Shown here piece by piece: positions 29,112 to 38,992 of a stretch of DNA of 64,000 bases. Source of the DNA: Sphingomonas oleivorans (GTDB taxonomy: Bacteria > Pseudomonadota > Alphaproteobacteria > Sphingomonadales > Sphingomonadaceae). Below the pieces are notes generated by a model that was not told the DNA's origin, ran no database searches, and saw only the letters and a program-made list of their open reading frames with translations. How positions within the stretch are numbered: the stretch's first letter is position 1; the number at the start of each line of letters is the position of its first letter. Made by a program: the position numbers and the translations under genes. The DNA is taken from the NCBI RefSeq assembly GCF_003050615.1, contig NZ_NWBU01000010.1, positions 157,165 to 221,164 of the forward strand. Direction: 5' to 3'.

Positions 29112-31112
29112 ATGGCCATCATGTTCCCGGTGCCCCTGCGTTCTCCCTTCCGGACATTGACGGCGATCGCGGCGGCATTGCTCCTCACCATGCCGGCGGA
29201 CGCGCAGGATGCGCCGCCTGTGACGGACCAGCCCCTTCCGGATGCCGACGGCGATTCCCTCGATCCGGATGCGCCGCTCACGCCCTTGCCCGATCTGGGG
29301 GTCGACTGGCCGGATGTTTCGGGGGCCGAGGCGCCGCCCGGCGTGCCGGCGCGCCCGGGCAGCCCGACCGAGCCGCAAAATGCGGAAGGCCGCGCGCTAC
29401 GCTATCAGGTGATATTATCGGGGCTTCAGGGCCTTCCCGACAGCCTGCGCACCCGTTTCAACGAGCTTTCGACCCTGAAGGCCGGGGAGGACAAGCCCGC
29501 CAACACCGCGCAGATCGACCGGCGTGCGCGCGAGGACGAGACGCTGCTGCGCGATCTGCTGCGCGCCTATGGCCATTATGCTGCGGAAGTGACGACCGGG
29601 GTGGAGGCGGGCGCGGGCGACAGCCTGACCGTGTCGCTGGGCGTGGAGCCGGGGCCCGTCTATAATTTCTCTTCCGTGTCGCTGGAGGGGGTCGAGAAGA
29701 CGGGCGCCAAGGCGGAAGGATTGCGCCGCACGTTCGGCGTGGCGCCGGGCGATCCGGTGAATGCGGACGCGGTGGCCGGGGGGCAGGCGAGGCTGAAGGA
29801 GGAGCTGGGGCAGCAGGGCTTTCCCTTCGCGCGGGTCGGCGAGCCGCAGGTGACGGTGGACCATGATACGCGCACGGCAATGCTGACGATGGATGTCGAT
29901 CCCGGCGGAGCGGCGCGGTTCGGGCGGATCGTGACGCATGGCAAGCCGATCTTCACGCCCGAGCATCTCGCCATCATCGCCCGTTTCCGCCCCGGTACGG
30001 ACTATGATGCGGCGCTGATCGAGGATTTCCGCCGTGCGCTGATCGCGACCAGCCTCGTCTCCTCGGTGCGGATCACGCCCGTTCCGGCGGCGGAGCCGGG
30101 CGTGGTCGACATCGCCGTGCGGCTGGAGCCCGCGCCCAAGCGGACGATCGCGGGCGAACTGGGCTATGGCACCGGCGAGGGCATCCGTGCGGAAGTGAGC
30201 TGGCAGCATCGCAATCTGATCAAGCCCGAAGGCGCGGTGACGTTTCGCGGCGTGGCGGGCACGCGCGAACAGCTTCTGGGCGCGAGCCTGAGGCGCAGCA
30301 ATTTCCGTGATCGCGATCAGGTGCTGACCGCTCAGCTGGTGGCGAGCCACACTAATCTGAACGCCTATGACGCGCGCACCTTCACGCTCGCCGCCGGGCT
30401 GGAGCGGCAGACCAACATCATCTGGCAGAAGAACTGGACCTGGTCGCTGGGCGCCGAGCTGCTGACTTCCGATGAGCGCGACACCGAACGATCGACGGGG
30501 CTCGCCCGGCGGCGGACCTTCGTGATCGGCGCGCTGCCGACGAACCTTGCCTATGACGGATCGGACAATCTGCTCGATCCGACGCGCGGCTGGCGGCTTG
30601 CGGGGCGCGTTTCGCCCGAAGTGTCGTTTCAGAACAGCCCCTTCGGCTATGCTCGCGTCCAGCTTGACGGCAGCGCCTATCTGCCGATGCGCGAGGGCGT
30701 GACGATTGCCGGGCGCGTGCGGCTGGGATCGATCGTCGGCGCCAGCCGCGATCGCATCGCGCCATCCCGCCGCTTCTATTCGGGCGGCGGCGGATCGGTG
30801 CGCGGCTATGGCTATCAGGATATCGGGCCGAAGGATGCCAATGGCGATCCGGTGGGCGGACGCAGCCTGGCCGAATTCGCGCTGGAGGCGCGGGTGCGCT
30901 TCGGCGATTTCGGGATCGTGCCCTTCATCGATGCGGGCAATCTCTACACCTCGCCTCTGCCGGCGCTGACCAATTTGCGCTACGGCGCGGGGCTGGGCGT
31001 GCGTTACCATACGAGCTTCGGGCCGATCCGGGTGGATGTCGGCACGCCGCTCAACCGTCGCCCGGGCGATTCGCGCATCGCCGTCTATGTCTCGCTGGGC
31101 CAAGCCTTCTGA
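29112..31112 (+). CDS. tamA: TamA-like outer membrane autotransporter assembly protein
   Basis: BamA-superfamily outer membrane protein that works with TamB. With the ATG at 29112 it has 666 residues: a signal peptide with hydrophobic core LTAIAAALLLTMP and cleavage near ADA-QDA, a Pro/Asp-rich linker, and POTRA domains at about 100-340. A 16-strand barrel follows, with RRFYSGGGGSVRGYGYQDIGP (the family's VRGY lid motif), ending in Phe, as needed for Bam recognition. It shares its last base with the start of tamB. Confidence 0.9.
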   Translation: MAIMFPVPLRSPFRTLTAIAAALLLTMPADAQDAPPVTDQPLPDADGDSLDPDAPLTPLPDLGVDWPDVSGAEAPPGVPARPGSPTEPQNAEGRALRYQVILSGLQGLPDSLRTRFNELSTLKAGEDKPANTAQIDRRAREDETLLRDLLRAYGHYAAEVTTGVEAGAGDSLTVSLGVEPGPVYNFSSVSLEGVEKTGAKAEGLRRTFGVAPGDPVNADAVAGGQARLKEELGQQGFPFARVGEPQVTVDHDTRTAMLTMDVDPGGAARFGRIVTHGKPIFTPEHLAIIARFRPGTDYDAALIEDFRRALIATSLVSSVRITPVPAAEPGVVDIAVRLEPAPKRTIAGELGYGTGEGIRAEVSWQHRNLIKPEGAVTFRGVAGTREQLLGASLRRSNFRDRDQVLTAQLVASHTNLNAYDARTFTLAAGLERQTNIIWQKNWTWSLGAELLTSDERDTERSTGLARRRTFVIGALPTNLAYDGSDNLLDPTRGWRLAGRVSPEVSFQNSPFGYARVQLDGSAYLPMREGVTIAGRVRLGSIVGASRDRIAPSRRFYSGGGGSVRGYGYQDIGPKDANGDPVGGRSLAEFALEARVRFGDFGIVPFIDAGNLYTSPLPALTNLRYGAGLGVRYHTSFGPIRVDVGTPLNRRPGDSRIAVYVSLGQAF

Positions 31113-34100
31113 TGGAGAAGACGGTGCTTCCCGTCCAGCCTCGGCGGCGCTGGTGGCGACGCCTGCTGAAATGGCTGGCGAGTGCGATATTGGCGCTGCT
31201 GGGGCTCCTGGCTTTCCTGGTCTGGGCGATCGACACGGGCCCGGGGCATCGCTTCCTCACCGATCGTATCGCGGCGCTCAGGCCCGCATCGGGGTTACGC
31301 ATCCGCATCGGCCGGATCGATGGATCGATCTGGGATCGGGCGACACTGCGCGACTTGCGTCTCTATGACAATCAGGGCCTTTTCCTGGAAGCGCCCGAGG
31401 GGGCGCTCGACTGGCGGCCCGGCGCATGGCTCGCCAATCGGCTGGAGATACGCAGCCTCACCTCCGACCTGCTGATTCTGCATCATTTGCCCAAGCTGAG
31501 GCGCACGGGCGGGCCGACCCTGCCATCCTTCGACATTCGCATCGACCGGCTGCGCATCGATCGCCTGATCCTGGGCGCGGCGGTCGCCGGGCACGAGCGG
31601 AGCGCGCGGATTGCGGGCCGGGCGAATGTGCGGCGGGGGCGTGCGCTGGTCGACCTGACGGTACGGAGCATGGCGGGCGATCGGCTGGCGCTGCTGCTCG
31701 ATGCCGAGCCGGATCGCGACCGTTTCGATCTGGAAGCGCGGATGAGGGCGCCGGCGGGCGGCGTGATCGGCGGGATCATCGGCACGAAGCGGCCGATCGC
31801 GGCGCTGGTGACGGGCAAGGGGCGCTGGCGCGCGTGGGACGGCAAGGCGCTGGCCAATGTTTCGGGCCGGCGGGTGATCGATCTGGCGCTGGGCGTGCGC
31901 GACGGACGCTATCTGCTCGACGGACGGCTGGCGCCATCCGAGATCATGCAGGGCAAGCTGCATCGACTGACCGCACCCTCGATTGCGGTGAAGGGCGAGG
32001 CGGCCTTTGCCGAGCGGCGACTGGACGGCAGGCTATCGCTGCGTTCGGAGGCGATGGACGTGCAGGCGGCGGGCGTGCTCGATCTGGCCGAGAGCGCATT
32101 TGAGGGGATGCGGCTGGATGCGCGACTGCTTCGTCCGGAGGCGCTTTTCTCCAATATGAGCGGGCGGGACATCCAGCTGACGGCGACGCTCGACGGGCCC
32201 TTCGCGACGGCCAGCTATGATTATGCGATCGCGGTACCGCGCTTCGCCTTCGGCACGACCGGCTTCGAGGGCGCGCGCGCGAGCGGGCGGGGTCGGCTGA
32301 TGGGATCGCCCTTCGCGCTGCCGGTGCGCTTTACCGCGCGGCGGGTGACGGGGGTGGGCGATGTGGCGGGCGGCATACTCGCCAATCTGCAAGTCGACGG
32401 CCTGCTCCATATCACCGCGCGCAGGCTGACGGGCGAAGCGATGCGGCTCGATTCGGACAAGCTCAAGGGGCGGCTGTCGCTGCTCGTCGATCTCGTCACG
32501 GGACGCTATGACGTGACCGTTTCGGGCGGGCTGACCCGCTATCTGATACCGGGGCTGGGCGTTGTCGATGTGACGACGGATTTGCGCGTCGTTCCCGGGC
32601 CGGGTGGGCGCGGGACGAGCGTTGCGGGGCATGGCCGGGCCTGGGTCCGGCGGCTGGACAATGGCTTTCTGCGCTCGCTGGCGGGCGGGTTGCCGCGGAT
32701 CGACACGCGGCTGACGCGCGGGCCGGACGGGGTGCTGCATTTTGCAGGGCTGGTGCTGACGGGCCCCGAGATCCGCGTCACCGGATCGGGCCTCAGGCGG
32801 CGCGACGGGACATTCCAGCTCCAGGGCAGCGGCCGGCAGGGCCGCTATGGCGATTTCCGCATCGCGCTCGACGGCAATATCGCGCGGCCCAAGGTGGATC
32901 TGCTGCTCGCCCGGCCGGTGGACGCGCTGGGCGTGACGGAGATGGCGCTCAATCTCGATCCGACGCCCGAGGGCTTCGCCTATCGCACGGCGGGCAACAG
33001 CTATCTCGGGCCCTTCACCGGGGGCGGGCGCATATTGATGCCCCGCAATGCGCCCGCGGTGCTGGACATTGCGGCGCTTGACCTGTCCGGCGCGCGGGCG
33101 AGCGGACAGCTTCGATCCGATCCGGGCGGCTTCACCGGTGCACTCGACGTGGCGGGCGGCGGGATCGACGGGCGGCTGCTCTTCTCGCCGGCGGGCGACA
33201 TGCAGCGGATCGAGACGCATCTCGCCGTCAATGGCGCGACCTTTCGTGCCGGGCCGAACATCATGGTGCGGCGTGGCGCGATCGATGGGGTTGTTCTGCT
33301 CGATCCGGCGGGCACGTCGATCGAGGGGCGCGTGAATGCGCAGGGGCTGCAGCGCGGCGCGCTCAGCCTCGCCCGGCTGGCGGCGACGGCGCGGCTGCGC
33401 GCCGGCACGGGCGCGATCGAGGCGACGATCGCCGGATCGCGCGGGCGGGCCTTCGACCTGAAAACGGCGCTGCAGGTGACGCCGGACCGGCTATCGCTGA
33501 CGGGCGAGGGGACGATCGACCGGCGGCCGGCCCGGCTGGTGGAGCCGGCGGTGCTGACGCGCGACGGCGGCGGCTGGCGGCTGGCGCCGACAAGAATGAC
33601 CTATTCGGGCGGCGGCGCAACGCTCTCCGGCCGGTTCGGCGAGGGGCCCAATGAGCTGGCGGCAAGTCTTGAGCGCATGCCGCTCTCCGTGCTCGACATG
33701 GGCTATCCGGGACTGGGCCTCAGCGGCATGGCGAGCGGGCGGCTGACCTATGCGCAGGCCGGACCGGACGGCGCGCCGACGGGCCGGGCGGACCTGACCG
33801 TGCGGGGGCTTTCGCGCGCGGGGCTGGTGCTCTCCTCCCGCCCGGTTGATGCCGCAGTCGCTGCCGTGCTCAACGGGCGCGGGGCGGCGGCGCGCGCGGT
33901 GGTCGCGAGCGGCGGGCGGACGATCGGGCGGGCGCAGGCGCGGCTCTCTCCGCTCGGGCCGGGCGCGGACATCGTTTCGCGGCTGATGGCGGCACCGCTC
34001 TTCGCGCAGCTTCGCTATGGCGGCCCGGCGGATACGTTGTGGCGGCTGACGGGCGTCGAGACGATCGATCTTTCCGGGCCGGTGGCGGTGGGCGCGGACA

Positions 34101-35275
34101 TGACCGGCACGCTGTCTGATCCGCTGATCCGCGGCTCCGTGCGGTCGAGCGCGGCACGGATGGAAAGTGCCGTCACCGGCACGATCGTCGAGAATATCCG
34201 GGCGAGAGGCCGTTTCAACGGATCGCGCCTCGTGATGGACGACATGGCCGGCACCACGCCGGGCGGCGGCACGGTGCGCGGGCGCGGCACATTCGATCTC
34301 TCCGCCGCGCACGGCTTCGGCATGGATTTGCAGTTCGACGCGGTGAATGCGCTCGCGCTCAACCGCGACGATATCGGTGCCACCATCACCGGGCCGCTCA
34401 CCATCCGTTCGGACGGGGCGGGCGGCGTGATCGGCGGCGACCTGCGCCTCAACCAGGCGCGCTTCCGCCTGGGGAGTGCCGCCGCCACCGCCGTGCCGCG
34501 CCTGGCGGTGACCGAGATCAACCGGCCGGTGGACGAGGCGGGGGATATGCGGCCGGCGGCGCCCTGGCGGCTCGACGTCCATGCGGTCGCGCGCTCGCGG
34601 CTGGATGTGACGGGGCTTGGCCTCGACAGCGAATGGCGCGCGGACATCAATATTCGCGGCACCGCGACCGATCCGGCCATCACCGGGCGGGCGGACCTGA
34701 TGCGCGGCGGATATGAATTTGCCGGGCGGCGCTTCGATCTCGAGCGCGGGCAGATCCGCTTCCAGGGCGAAACCCCGCCCGATCCGGTGCTCGACATCGT
34801 GGCGCAGGCGAGCATCCGGGGCTTGAGCGCCACCATCCATGTGACGGGAACGGGGCAGAAGCCGGATATCGCCTTTGAGAGCGTGCCATCGCTGCCCGAG
34901 GACGAGCTGCTTTCGCGCCTGCTGTTCGGCACGTCGATCACGCAGCTTTCCGCGCCCGAGGCGTTGCAATTGGCGGCGGCAGTATCCTCGCTGCGCGGCA
35001 ACGGCACGGGGCTGAACCCGATCAACGTAGTGCGTCGCGCGGCGGGGCTGGACCGGCTGCGCATCCTGCCGGCGGATGTGGCCACGGGGCAGGGCACGTC
35101 CGTCGCAGCGGGCAAATATCTCAACCGGCGGACCTATGTGGAGCTGATCACCGACGGCGCCGGCTATTCCGCGACGCGCATCGAATTTCAGATCACACGC
35201 TGGCTTTCGATCCTGTCCAGCATTTCCACGATCGGCCGGCAAAGCGTGAACATGCGCGTGTCGCGCGATTATTGA
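31112..35275 (+). CDS. tamB: Translocation and assembly module protein TamB
   Basis: A 1387-residue inner-membrane-anchored periplasmic protein that spans the envelope and is linked to outer-membrane protein assembly and lipid transport. A single N-terminal membrane anchor (LLKWLASAILALLGLLAFLV) follows a basic stretch. The rest is repetitive beta-rich sequence typical of a hydrophobic groove, and the C-terminal DUF490 domain contains GRADLMRGGYEFAGRRFDLERG. Its start overlaps the tamA stop by one base. It is convergent with the MFS gene. Confidence 0.9.
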   Translation: MEKTVLPVQPRRRWWRRLLKWLASAILALLGLLAFLVWAIDTGPGHRFLTDRIAALRPASGLRIRIGRIDGSIWDRATLRDLRLYDNQGLFLEAPEGALDWRPGAWLANRLEIRSLTSDLLILHHLPKLRRTGGPTLPSFDIRIDRLRIDRLILGAAVAGHERSARIAGRANVRRGRALVDLTVRSMAGDRLALLLDAEPDRDRFDLEARMRAPAGGVIGGIIGTKRPIAALVTGKGRWRAWDGKALANVSGRRVIDLALGVRDGRYLLDGRLAPSEIMQGKLHRLTAPSIAVKGEAAFAERRLDGRLSLRSEAMDVQAAGVLDLAESAFEGMRLDARLLRPEALFSNMSGRDIQLTATLDGPFATASYDYAIAVPRFAFGTTGFEGARASGRGRLMGSPFALPVRFTARRVTGVGDVAGGILANLQVDGLLHITARRLTGEAMRLDSDKLKGRLSLLVDLVTGRYDVTVSGGLTRYLIPGLGVVDVTTDLRVVPGPGGRGTSVAGHGRAWVRRLDNGFLRSLAGGLPRIDTRLTRGPDGVLHFAGLVLTGPEIRVTGSGLRRRDGTFQLQGSGRQGRYGDFRIALDGNIARPKVDLLLARPVDALGVTEMALNLDPTPEGFAYRTAGNSYLGPFTGGGRILMPRNAPAVLDIAALDLSGARASGQLRSDPGGFTGALDVAGGGIDGRLLFSPAGDMQRIETHLAVNGATFRAGPNIMVRRGAIDGVVLLDPAGTSIEGRVNAQGLQRGALSLARLAATARLRAGTGAIEATIAGSRGRAFDLKTALQVTPDRLSLTGEGTIDRRPARLVEPAVLTRDGGGWRLAPTRMTYSGGGATLSGRFGEGPNELAASLERMPLSVLDMGYPGLGLSGMASGRLTYAQAGPDGAPTGRADLTVRGLSRAGLVLSSRPVDAAVAAVLNGRGAAARAVVASGGRTIGRAQARLSPLGPGADIVSRLMAAPLFAQLRYGGPADTLWRLTGVETIDLSGPVAVGADMTGTLSDPLIRGSVRSSAARMESAVTGTIVENIRARGRFNGSRLVMDDMAGTTPGGGTVRGRGTFDLSAAHGFGMDLQFDAVNALALNRDDIGATITGPLTIRSDGAGGVIGGDLRLNQARFRLGSAAATAVPRLAVTEINRPVDEAGDMRPAAPWRLDVHAVARSRLDVTGLGLDSEWRADINIRGTATDPAITGRADLMRGGYEFAGRRFDLERGQIRFQGETPPDPVLDIVAQASIRGLSATIHVTGTGQKPDIAFESVPSLPEDELLSRLLFGTSITQLSAPEALQLAAAVSSLRGNGTGLNPINVVRRAAGLDRLRILPADVATGQGTSVAAGKYLNRRTYVELITDGAGYSATRIEFQITRWLSILSSISTIGRQSVNMRVSRDY

Positions 35276-35295
35276 GATTGTATCGAGATTGACGA

Positions 35296-36540
35296 TCAGG
35301 CCGGCTGGACATGCGGGCGGAAGAGCCTGCCCTTCTCCGTGAGCATCACGATCAGCAGCGCTGCGATGCCGACCAGCAGGAAGCCCATCGTCACCGGCAC
35401 GGTCGTGCCATCGAATTTCTGGCCGATGACGATGCCGATCAGCGCACCGCCGACCGTGGACATGAAACCCTGCACCGAGGAGGCCGTGCCCGCGACATGG
35501 CCGACCGGCTCCATCGCCATCGCGCTGAAATTGGAGGTGACGAGGCCGAAGCAGAACATCTGGGCGCATTGGAGCAGCGCGAAGGACCAGATCGTCTCCA
35601 ACCCCAGCATGGCGCAGAGGCCGTGCAGCAGCGCGACCAGCACGAAACCGACCAGCGCGCCATGAGATAGGAGACGTGTGCCCAAATGCTCGACGAAGCG
35701 TGCGTTCACGAAGGAGGCGATGCCCATGAAGGACGCGGCCAGGGCGAAGATCAGGGTGAACAGCCGTTCGGCATGGAACACGTCCGCGAAGATCTGCTGC
35801 ACCGAATTGATGAAGCCCATCAGCGCGCCGAACAGGCAGGTGACGGCGAGCGAATAGCCGAGCGAGATGCGCTGGCCGAGCACGATCCGCGTCGCGGCGA
35901 GCACCTGCGCCGGGGCGATGGGCCGGCGATGCTCGGGATGGAGCGTCTCGCGCATGCGGAGCGCCGCCCAGAGCACCACCATCGCGCCGAAGGTCGCGAG
36001 GAAGAAGAAGATATAGGGCCATGGCGCCAGGAACAGGATGATCTGGCCGATGCTGGGCGCAAGGATCGGCACGGCGAGGAAGATGATGAAGGAGAGCGAC
36101 ATCACCCGCGCCATCTGTCGCCCCGAATAGCAATCGCGCACCACCGATACGGCCAGCACGCGCGGGGCGGCGGCACCGATGCCTTGGAGCGCGCGCGCGA
36201 TGACGATCGTTTCGAAATTGGTGGCGAAGCCGGCGAGAATGCTGAACAGCGTGAAGAGCGACAGGCCCGCGATCAGCACCGGCTTGCGGCCGAAGCGATC
36301 GGCGAGCGGGCCATAGGCGAGCTGCGCGCTGCCGAGCCCCAGCATATAGGCAGCGATGATCCATTGCCGCTGATTTTCCGAGGCGATGCCGAGTGCCGAT
36401 CCCATTTGCGGGAGCGCGGGCAGCATCGAATCGATGCCGAGCGCCGTGATCGCCATCAATGCGGCGATGAGGCCGACAAATTCGCGGAAGCCCATGCCGG
36501 GATCATGGGCGCCGGCGAGGCGCGCGGGGGCTTCGTTCAT
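35296..36540 (-). CDS. Bcr/CflA-type drug-proton antiporter (MFS)
   Basis: A 414-residue inner-membrane MFS transporter with twelve predicted helices. The motif A equivalent reads GPLADRFGRKPVLIAG between helices 2 and 3, and the N-terminal GIDSMLPALPQMG is typical of the Bcr/CflA branch. The likely substrates are drugs or small metabolites, without specificity visible. The ATG at 36540 (MNEAPARL) is preferred over a frame opening at 36615 that would add cysteine-rich, non-family residues. No linked regulator is adjacent. Confidence 0.87.
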   Translation of the reverse strand: MNEAPARLAGAHDPGMGFREFVGLIAALMAITALGIDSMLPALPQMGSALGIASENQRQWIIAAYMLGLGSAQLAYGPLADRFGRKPVLIAGLSLFTLFSILAGFATNFETIVIARALQGIGAAAPRVLAVSVVRDCYSGRQMARVMSLSFIIFLAVPILAPSIGQIILFLAPWPYIFFFLATFGAMVVLWAALRMRETLHPEHRRPIAPAQVLAATRIVLGQRISLGYSLAVTCLFGALMGFINSVQQIFADVFHAERLFTLIFALAASFMGIASFVNARFVEHLGTRLLSHGALVGFVLVALLHGLCAMLGLETIWSFALLQCAQMFCFGLVTSNFSAMAMEPVGHVAGTASSVQGFMSTVGGALIGIVIGQKFDGTTVPVTMGFLLVGIAALLIVMLTEKGRLFRPHVQPA

Positions 36541-36611
36541 CTCGGAATCTCTCGTGCGGGACGCCCCTTGGGCTCGACAGCGCGATAGGCCAGTCGCCGC
36601 AGTGCAGCAAG

Positions 36612-37862
36612 TCAAAGCGTTCCGAGCATATCCCGGGCATGGGCAGAGATATTTTCGGCGGGGGCAGGAGCCTCGCCTGGTTCGGTTTCGATCGCGGAGG
36701 CCGAGGTCAATGTGCGGTGAACCGGGCAGCGATCGGCCATTTCCAGCAGCCGGGCGCGCTCGGCATCGTCGAGCGCGCCATCGACGGCGATGCGGCGGGT
36801 GAACAGGTCCGCCGGCTCGATGCCGCGTCGCTTGACATGGCCGACGGCCGTGCGGATGCGGGCCACCGGCCAGCCCTTGCGATCGGCATACATGCGCAGC
36901 GTCATCGTCGTGCAGGCGGCGAGCGCAGCGGAGAGGAGATCATAGGGGGTGGGCCCCGATCCGAGGCCGCCGACGCTTTCGGGCTCGTCGGCGAGAAAGC
37001 GGATGCCGCCTGCCCGGATCTGCACCTGATAACGGCCGGCGCCCGTTTCCTCGGCCACGACATCGCCTTCTTGGTCGCTGCTCCGCGTCTCCTTCTCCGC
37101 CGCCGGCAGGTAGCGCGATGCCCAGGCGGCGATCATGTCGGCGGCATAATCGGCATCGCGCGCGCGGGTGAGCAGATGATCGGCATCGTGCAGCGACACG
37201 AAACTCTTGGGATGGCGCGCGGCGGTAAAGATGCGTGTCGCATTGTCGATGCCGACGACCATGTCGGTGGGCGCATGGAGGATCAGCAGCGCGCGCTTCA
37301 GCCCGGCGATGCGCGCGCCCTGATCATGGCGGTCGAGATCCTCCAGAAAGGCGCCCCTGAGCGTGAAGGGCCGGCCGCCGAGATGGACCTCGGCCTCGCC
37401 ATGGGTCTCGATCGCGGCGAGGCCCTCCTTGCCCAGTTGCAGGGCGATATGGGCGACGTCGAACGGCGCGCCGATCGTGGCGATGGCGCGCACCGATGGC
37501 AGCATGTCCGCCGCCGCGAGCGCGGCCGTGCCGCCCAGGCTGTGGCCGATGAGCAGCGACGGCGCCATGCCGGCCTGTTCCATCGCCTGGCCGGCCGCAA
37601 CCAGATCGCGCACATCGCCGCTGAAGCTCGTGTCGGCGAAGGCGCCGCCGCTTTCGCCGAGGCCGGTGAAATCAAAGCGCAGCACGCCGATCCCACGCTG
37701 CCCAAGCGCGCGCGCGATACGGACGGCGGCCAGCGAATCCTTGGTGCAGGTGAAGCAATGGGCGAACAGCGCCCAGGCGCGGACGGGCCCTTCCGGCGAT
37801 TCCAGCCGGCCTGACAGGCCGTGGCCGGCGGGACTTTGGAAATCGAAACGACGGGTGGGCAT
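36612..37862 (-). CDS. Fusion of alpha/beta hydrolase and OsmC domain
   Basis: A 416-residue two-domain protein. Residues 1-255 are an alpha/beta hydrolase with Ser108 in GHSLGG and the probable acid and His in APTD and HDADHLL. Residues about 270-405 are an OsmC/Ohr-type domain with Cys317 (ALAACTTMTLRM) and Cys379 (DRCPVHRTL), the redox pair that reduces organic peroxides in family members. This bifunctional architecture is known in other proteobacteria, but its substrate is not. A stand-alone OsmC gene lies immediately upstream with starts and stops close together. Confidence 0.88.
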   Translation of the reverse strand: MPTRRFDFQSPAGHGLSGRLESPEGPVRAWALFAHCFTCTKDSLAAVRIARALGQRGIGVLRFDFTGLGESGGAFADTSFSGDVRDLVAAGQAMEQAGMAPSLLIGHSLGGTAALAAADMLPSVRAIATIGAPFDVAHIALQLGKEGLAAIETHGEAEVHLGGRPFTLRGAFLEDLDRHDQGARIAGLKRALLILHAPTDMVVGIDNATRIFTAARHPKSFVSLHDADHLLTRARDADYAADMIAAWASRYLPAAEKETRSSDQEGDVVAEETGAGRYQVQIRAGGIRFLADEPESVGGLGSGPTPYDLLSAALAACTTMTLRMYADRKGWPVARIRTAVGHVKRRGIEPADLFTRRIAVDGALDDAERARLLEMADRCPVHRTLTSASAIETEPGEAPAPAENISAHARDMLGTL

Positions 37863-37881
37863 GGCGCGGCTTCCGGCTATG

Positions 37882-38268
37882 TCAGGCAAGGGTGGTGCGG
37901 ATCTCTATGCCCGATTTCAGCGTCAGCGTGACGGGCGTGCGCTCCGCAATCTCGGCGAGCCGGGCGCGTCTGTCATCGGCGATGTCGCCCGTGAAATGCA
38001 GCAGGCGCTCGATCCGCATGCCGGCATCGTCGCGTGCCATATGCAGATCGACCGTCAGACCCTCGATCGGCCAGCCCTTGCGATCCGCATACATGCGCAG
38101 CGTGATCGCGGTGCAGGCGCCAAGCGCGGACAGCAGCAGGTCATAGGGTGCAGGCCCGCTATCCGCGCCGCCGCGGCTGGCGGGCTCGTCGGCGTGGAGC
38201 ATGTGATGTCCGGCCGCTATCTCGACCGCATAGCCTTCGCTGCCGATGCTGGACTTCACATGCGCCAT
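37882..38268 (-). CDS. OsmC-family protein lacking the second cysteine
   Basis: A 128-residue OsmC-fold protein closely similar to the OsmC half of the downstream fusion (both have ITLRMYADRKGWP or the near-identical MTLRMYADRKGWP). Cys52 is kept in ALGACTAI, but the second redox position is Thr111 in ERTPVTLTLK. Members with this TPVTLTL pattern are common, so this may be a distinct subfamily rather than a decayed peroxidase. Without the pair, thiol peroxidase chemistry of the Ohr type is doubtful. Confidence 0.85.
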   Translation of the reverse strand: MAHVKSSIGSEGYAVEIAAGHHMLHADEPASRGGADSGPAPYDLLLSALGACTAITLRMYADRKGWPIEGLTVDLHMARDDAGMRIERLLHFTGDIADDRRARLAEIAERTPVTLTLKSGIEIRTTLA

Positions 38269-38308
38269 CGCTCTGTTCCTATAGGGCCCCGAACCGGCCG
38301 CGAAACTG

Positions 38309-38734
38309 TCAGGGAAGCAGCGTCGCGTCGAGCGTGATTTCGGCCTTCAGCAGCTTGGACACGGGGCAGCCGGCCTTCGCCTTCGCCGCGAGCGCCTGAA
38401 AGGTGGCGTCGTCCGCGCCGGGAATCTTGGCCTGGAGCGTGAGATGGACGGAGGTGATGGCGAAGCCGCCATCGACCTGATCGAGCGTCACCTCCGCCTT
38501 CGTCTCCATATGTTCGGCGACGAGCTGCGCTTCGCCGAGGATCAGCGACAGCGCCATGGTGAAGCAGCCGGCATGGGCGCCGCCGATCAGCTCCTCGGGA
38601 TTGGTGCCGGGCTTTCCCTCGAAGCGGCTGGCAAAGCCATAGGGATAGGCATCGAGCGCGCCGCTCTTGGTGGAAATCGCGCCTTTGCCGTCCTTGATGC
38701 CGCCTTGCCAGGCGGCCGAACCATAGGTCTTCAT
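38309..38734 (-). CDS. osmC: OsmC-type peroxiredoxin
   Basis: A 141-residue protein of the OsmC subfamily that reduces organic hydroperoxides. It has the N-terminal SAAWQGGIKDGKGAISTKSG signature, Cys57 in GAHAGCFTM and Cys123 in KAGCPVSKLL, so both redox cysteines are present. It is the third OsmC-domain gene in a row on the same strand, 40 bp from the second one, but belongs to a different subfamily. I saw no EcfG-type promoter in front of it. Confidence 0.92.
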   Translation of the reverse strand: MKTYGSAAWQGGIKDGKGAISTKSGALDAYPYGFASRFEGKPGTNPEELIGGAHAGCFTMALSLILGEAQLVAEHMETKAEVTLDQVDGGFAITSVHLTLQAKIPGADDATFQALAAKAKAGCPVSKLLKAEITLDATLLP

Positions 38735-38762
38735 ATATCGCTCCTTGGATTGAAAACGGGTT

Positions 38763-38960
38763 TCAGCGGAAGCGCAGCGGGCCGATCCGCCCGCTGCGCC
38801 AGATCAGATCAAATGTGCCCCTGAGCAGCAAGGCCTCCTCGGGGCTGAAACGGAGAAGGATGAAGAAAAGCGGAACCGCCGCGTTCAGCCTCGGGCGGAT
38901 CCGATCGCGCGCCAGCCCCGCCCGGGCAAGGCTCGATGCCAGGATCATGAGCTGCGACAT
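38763..38960 (-). CDS. Hypothetical small protein
   Basis: A 65-residue basic protein from the ATG at 38960 (MSQLMILASSLARAG), preceded on its strand by GAGGAGA about nine bases from the start. It has one modestly hydrophobic stretch (AAVPLFFILLRF) and ends RIGPLRFR. The same frame continues far upstream opposite ndh, but that is a shadow. No domain is recognised. It lies between osmC and another small membrane protein on the same strand. Confidence 0.5.
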   Translation of the reverse strand: MSQLMILASSLARAGLARDRIRPRLNAAVPLFFILLRFSPEEALLLRGTFDLIWRSGRIGPLRFR

Positions 38961-38992
38961 GGAGCGGATCTCCTCTTGCGGGCGGCTGCGGG

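Noticed and set aside
33491-36364. 957-codon open frame opposite tamB and the MFS gene
   Set aside because: It crosses two well-supported genes of known families, its translation is Arg/Ala/Pro/His-rich and shows no domain.
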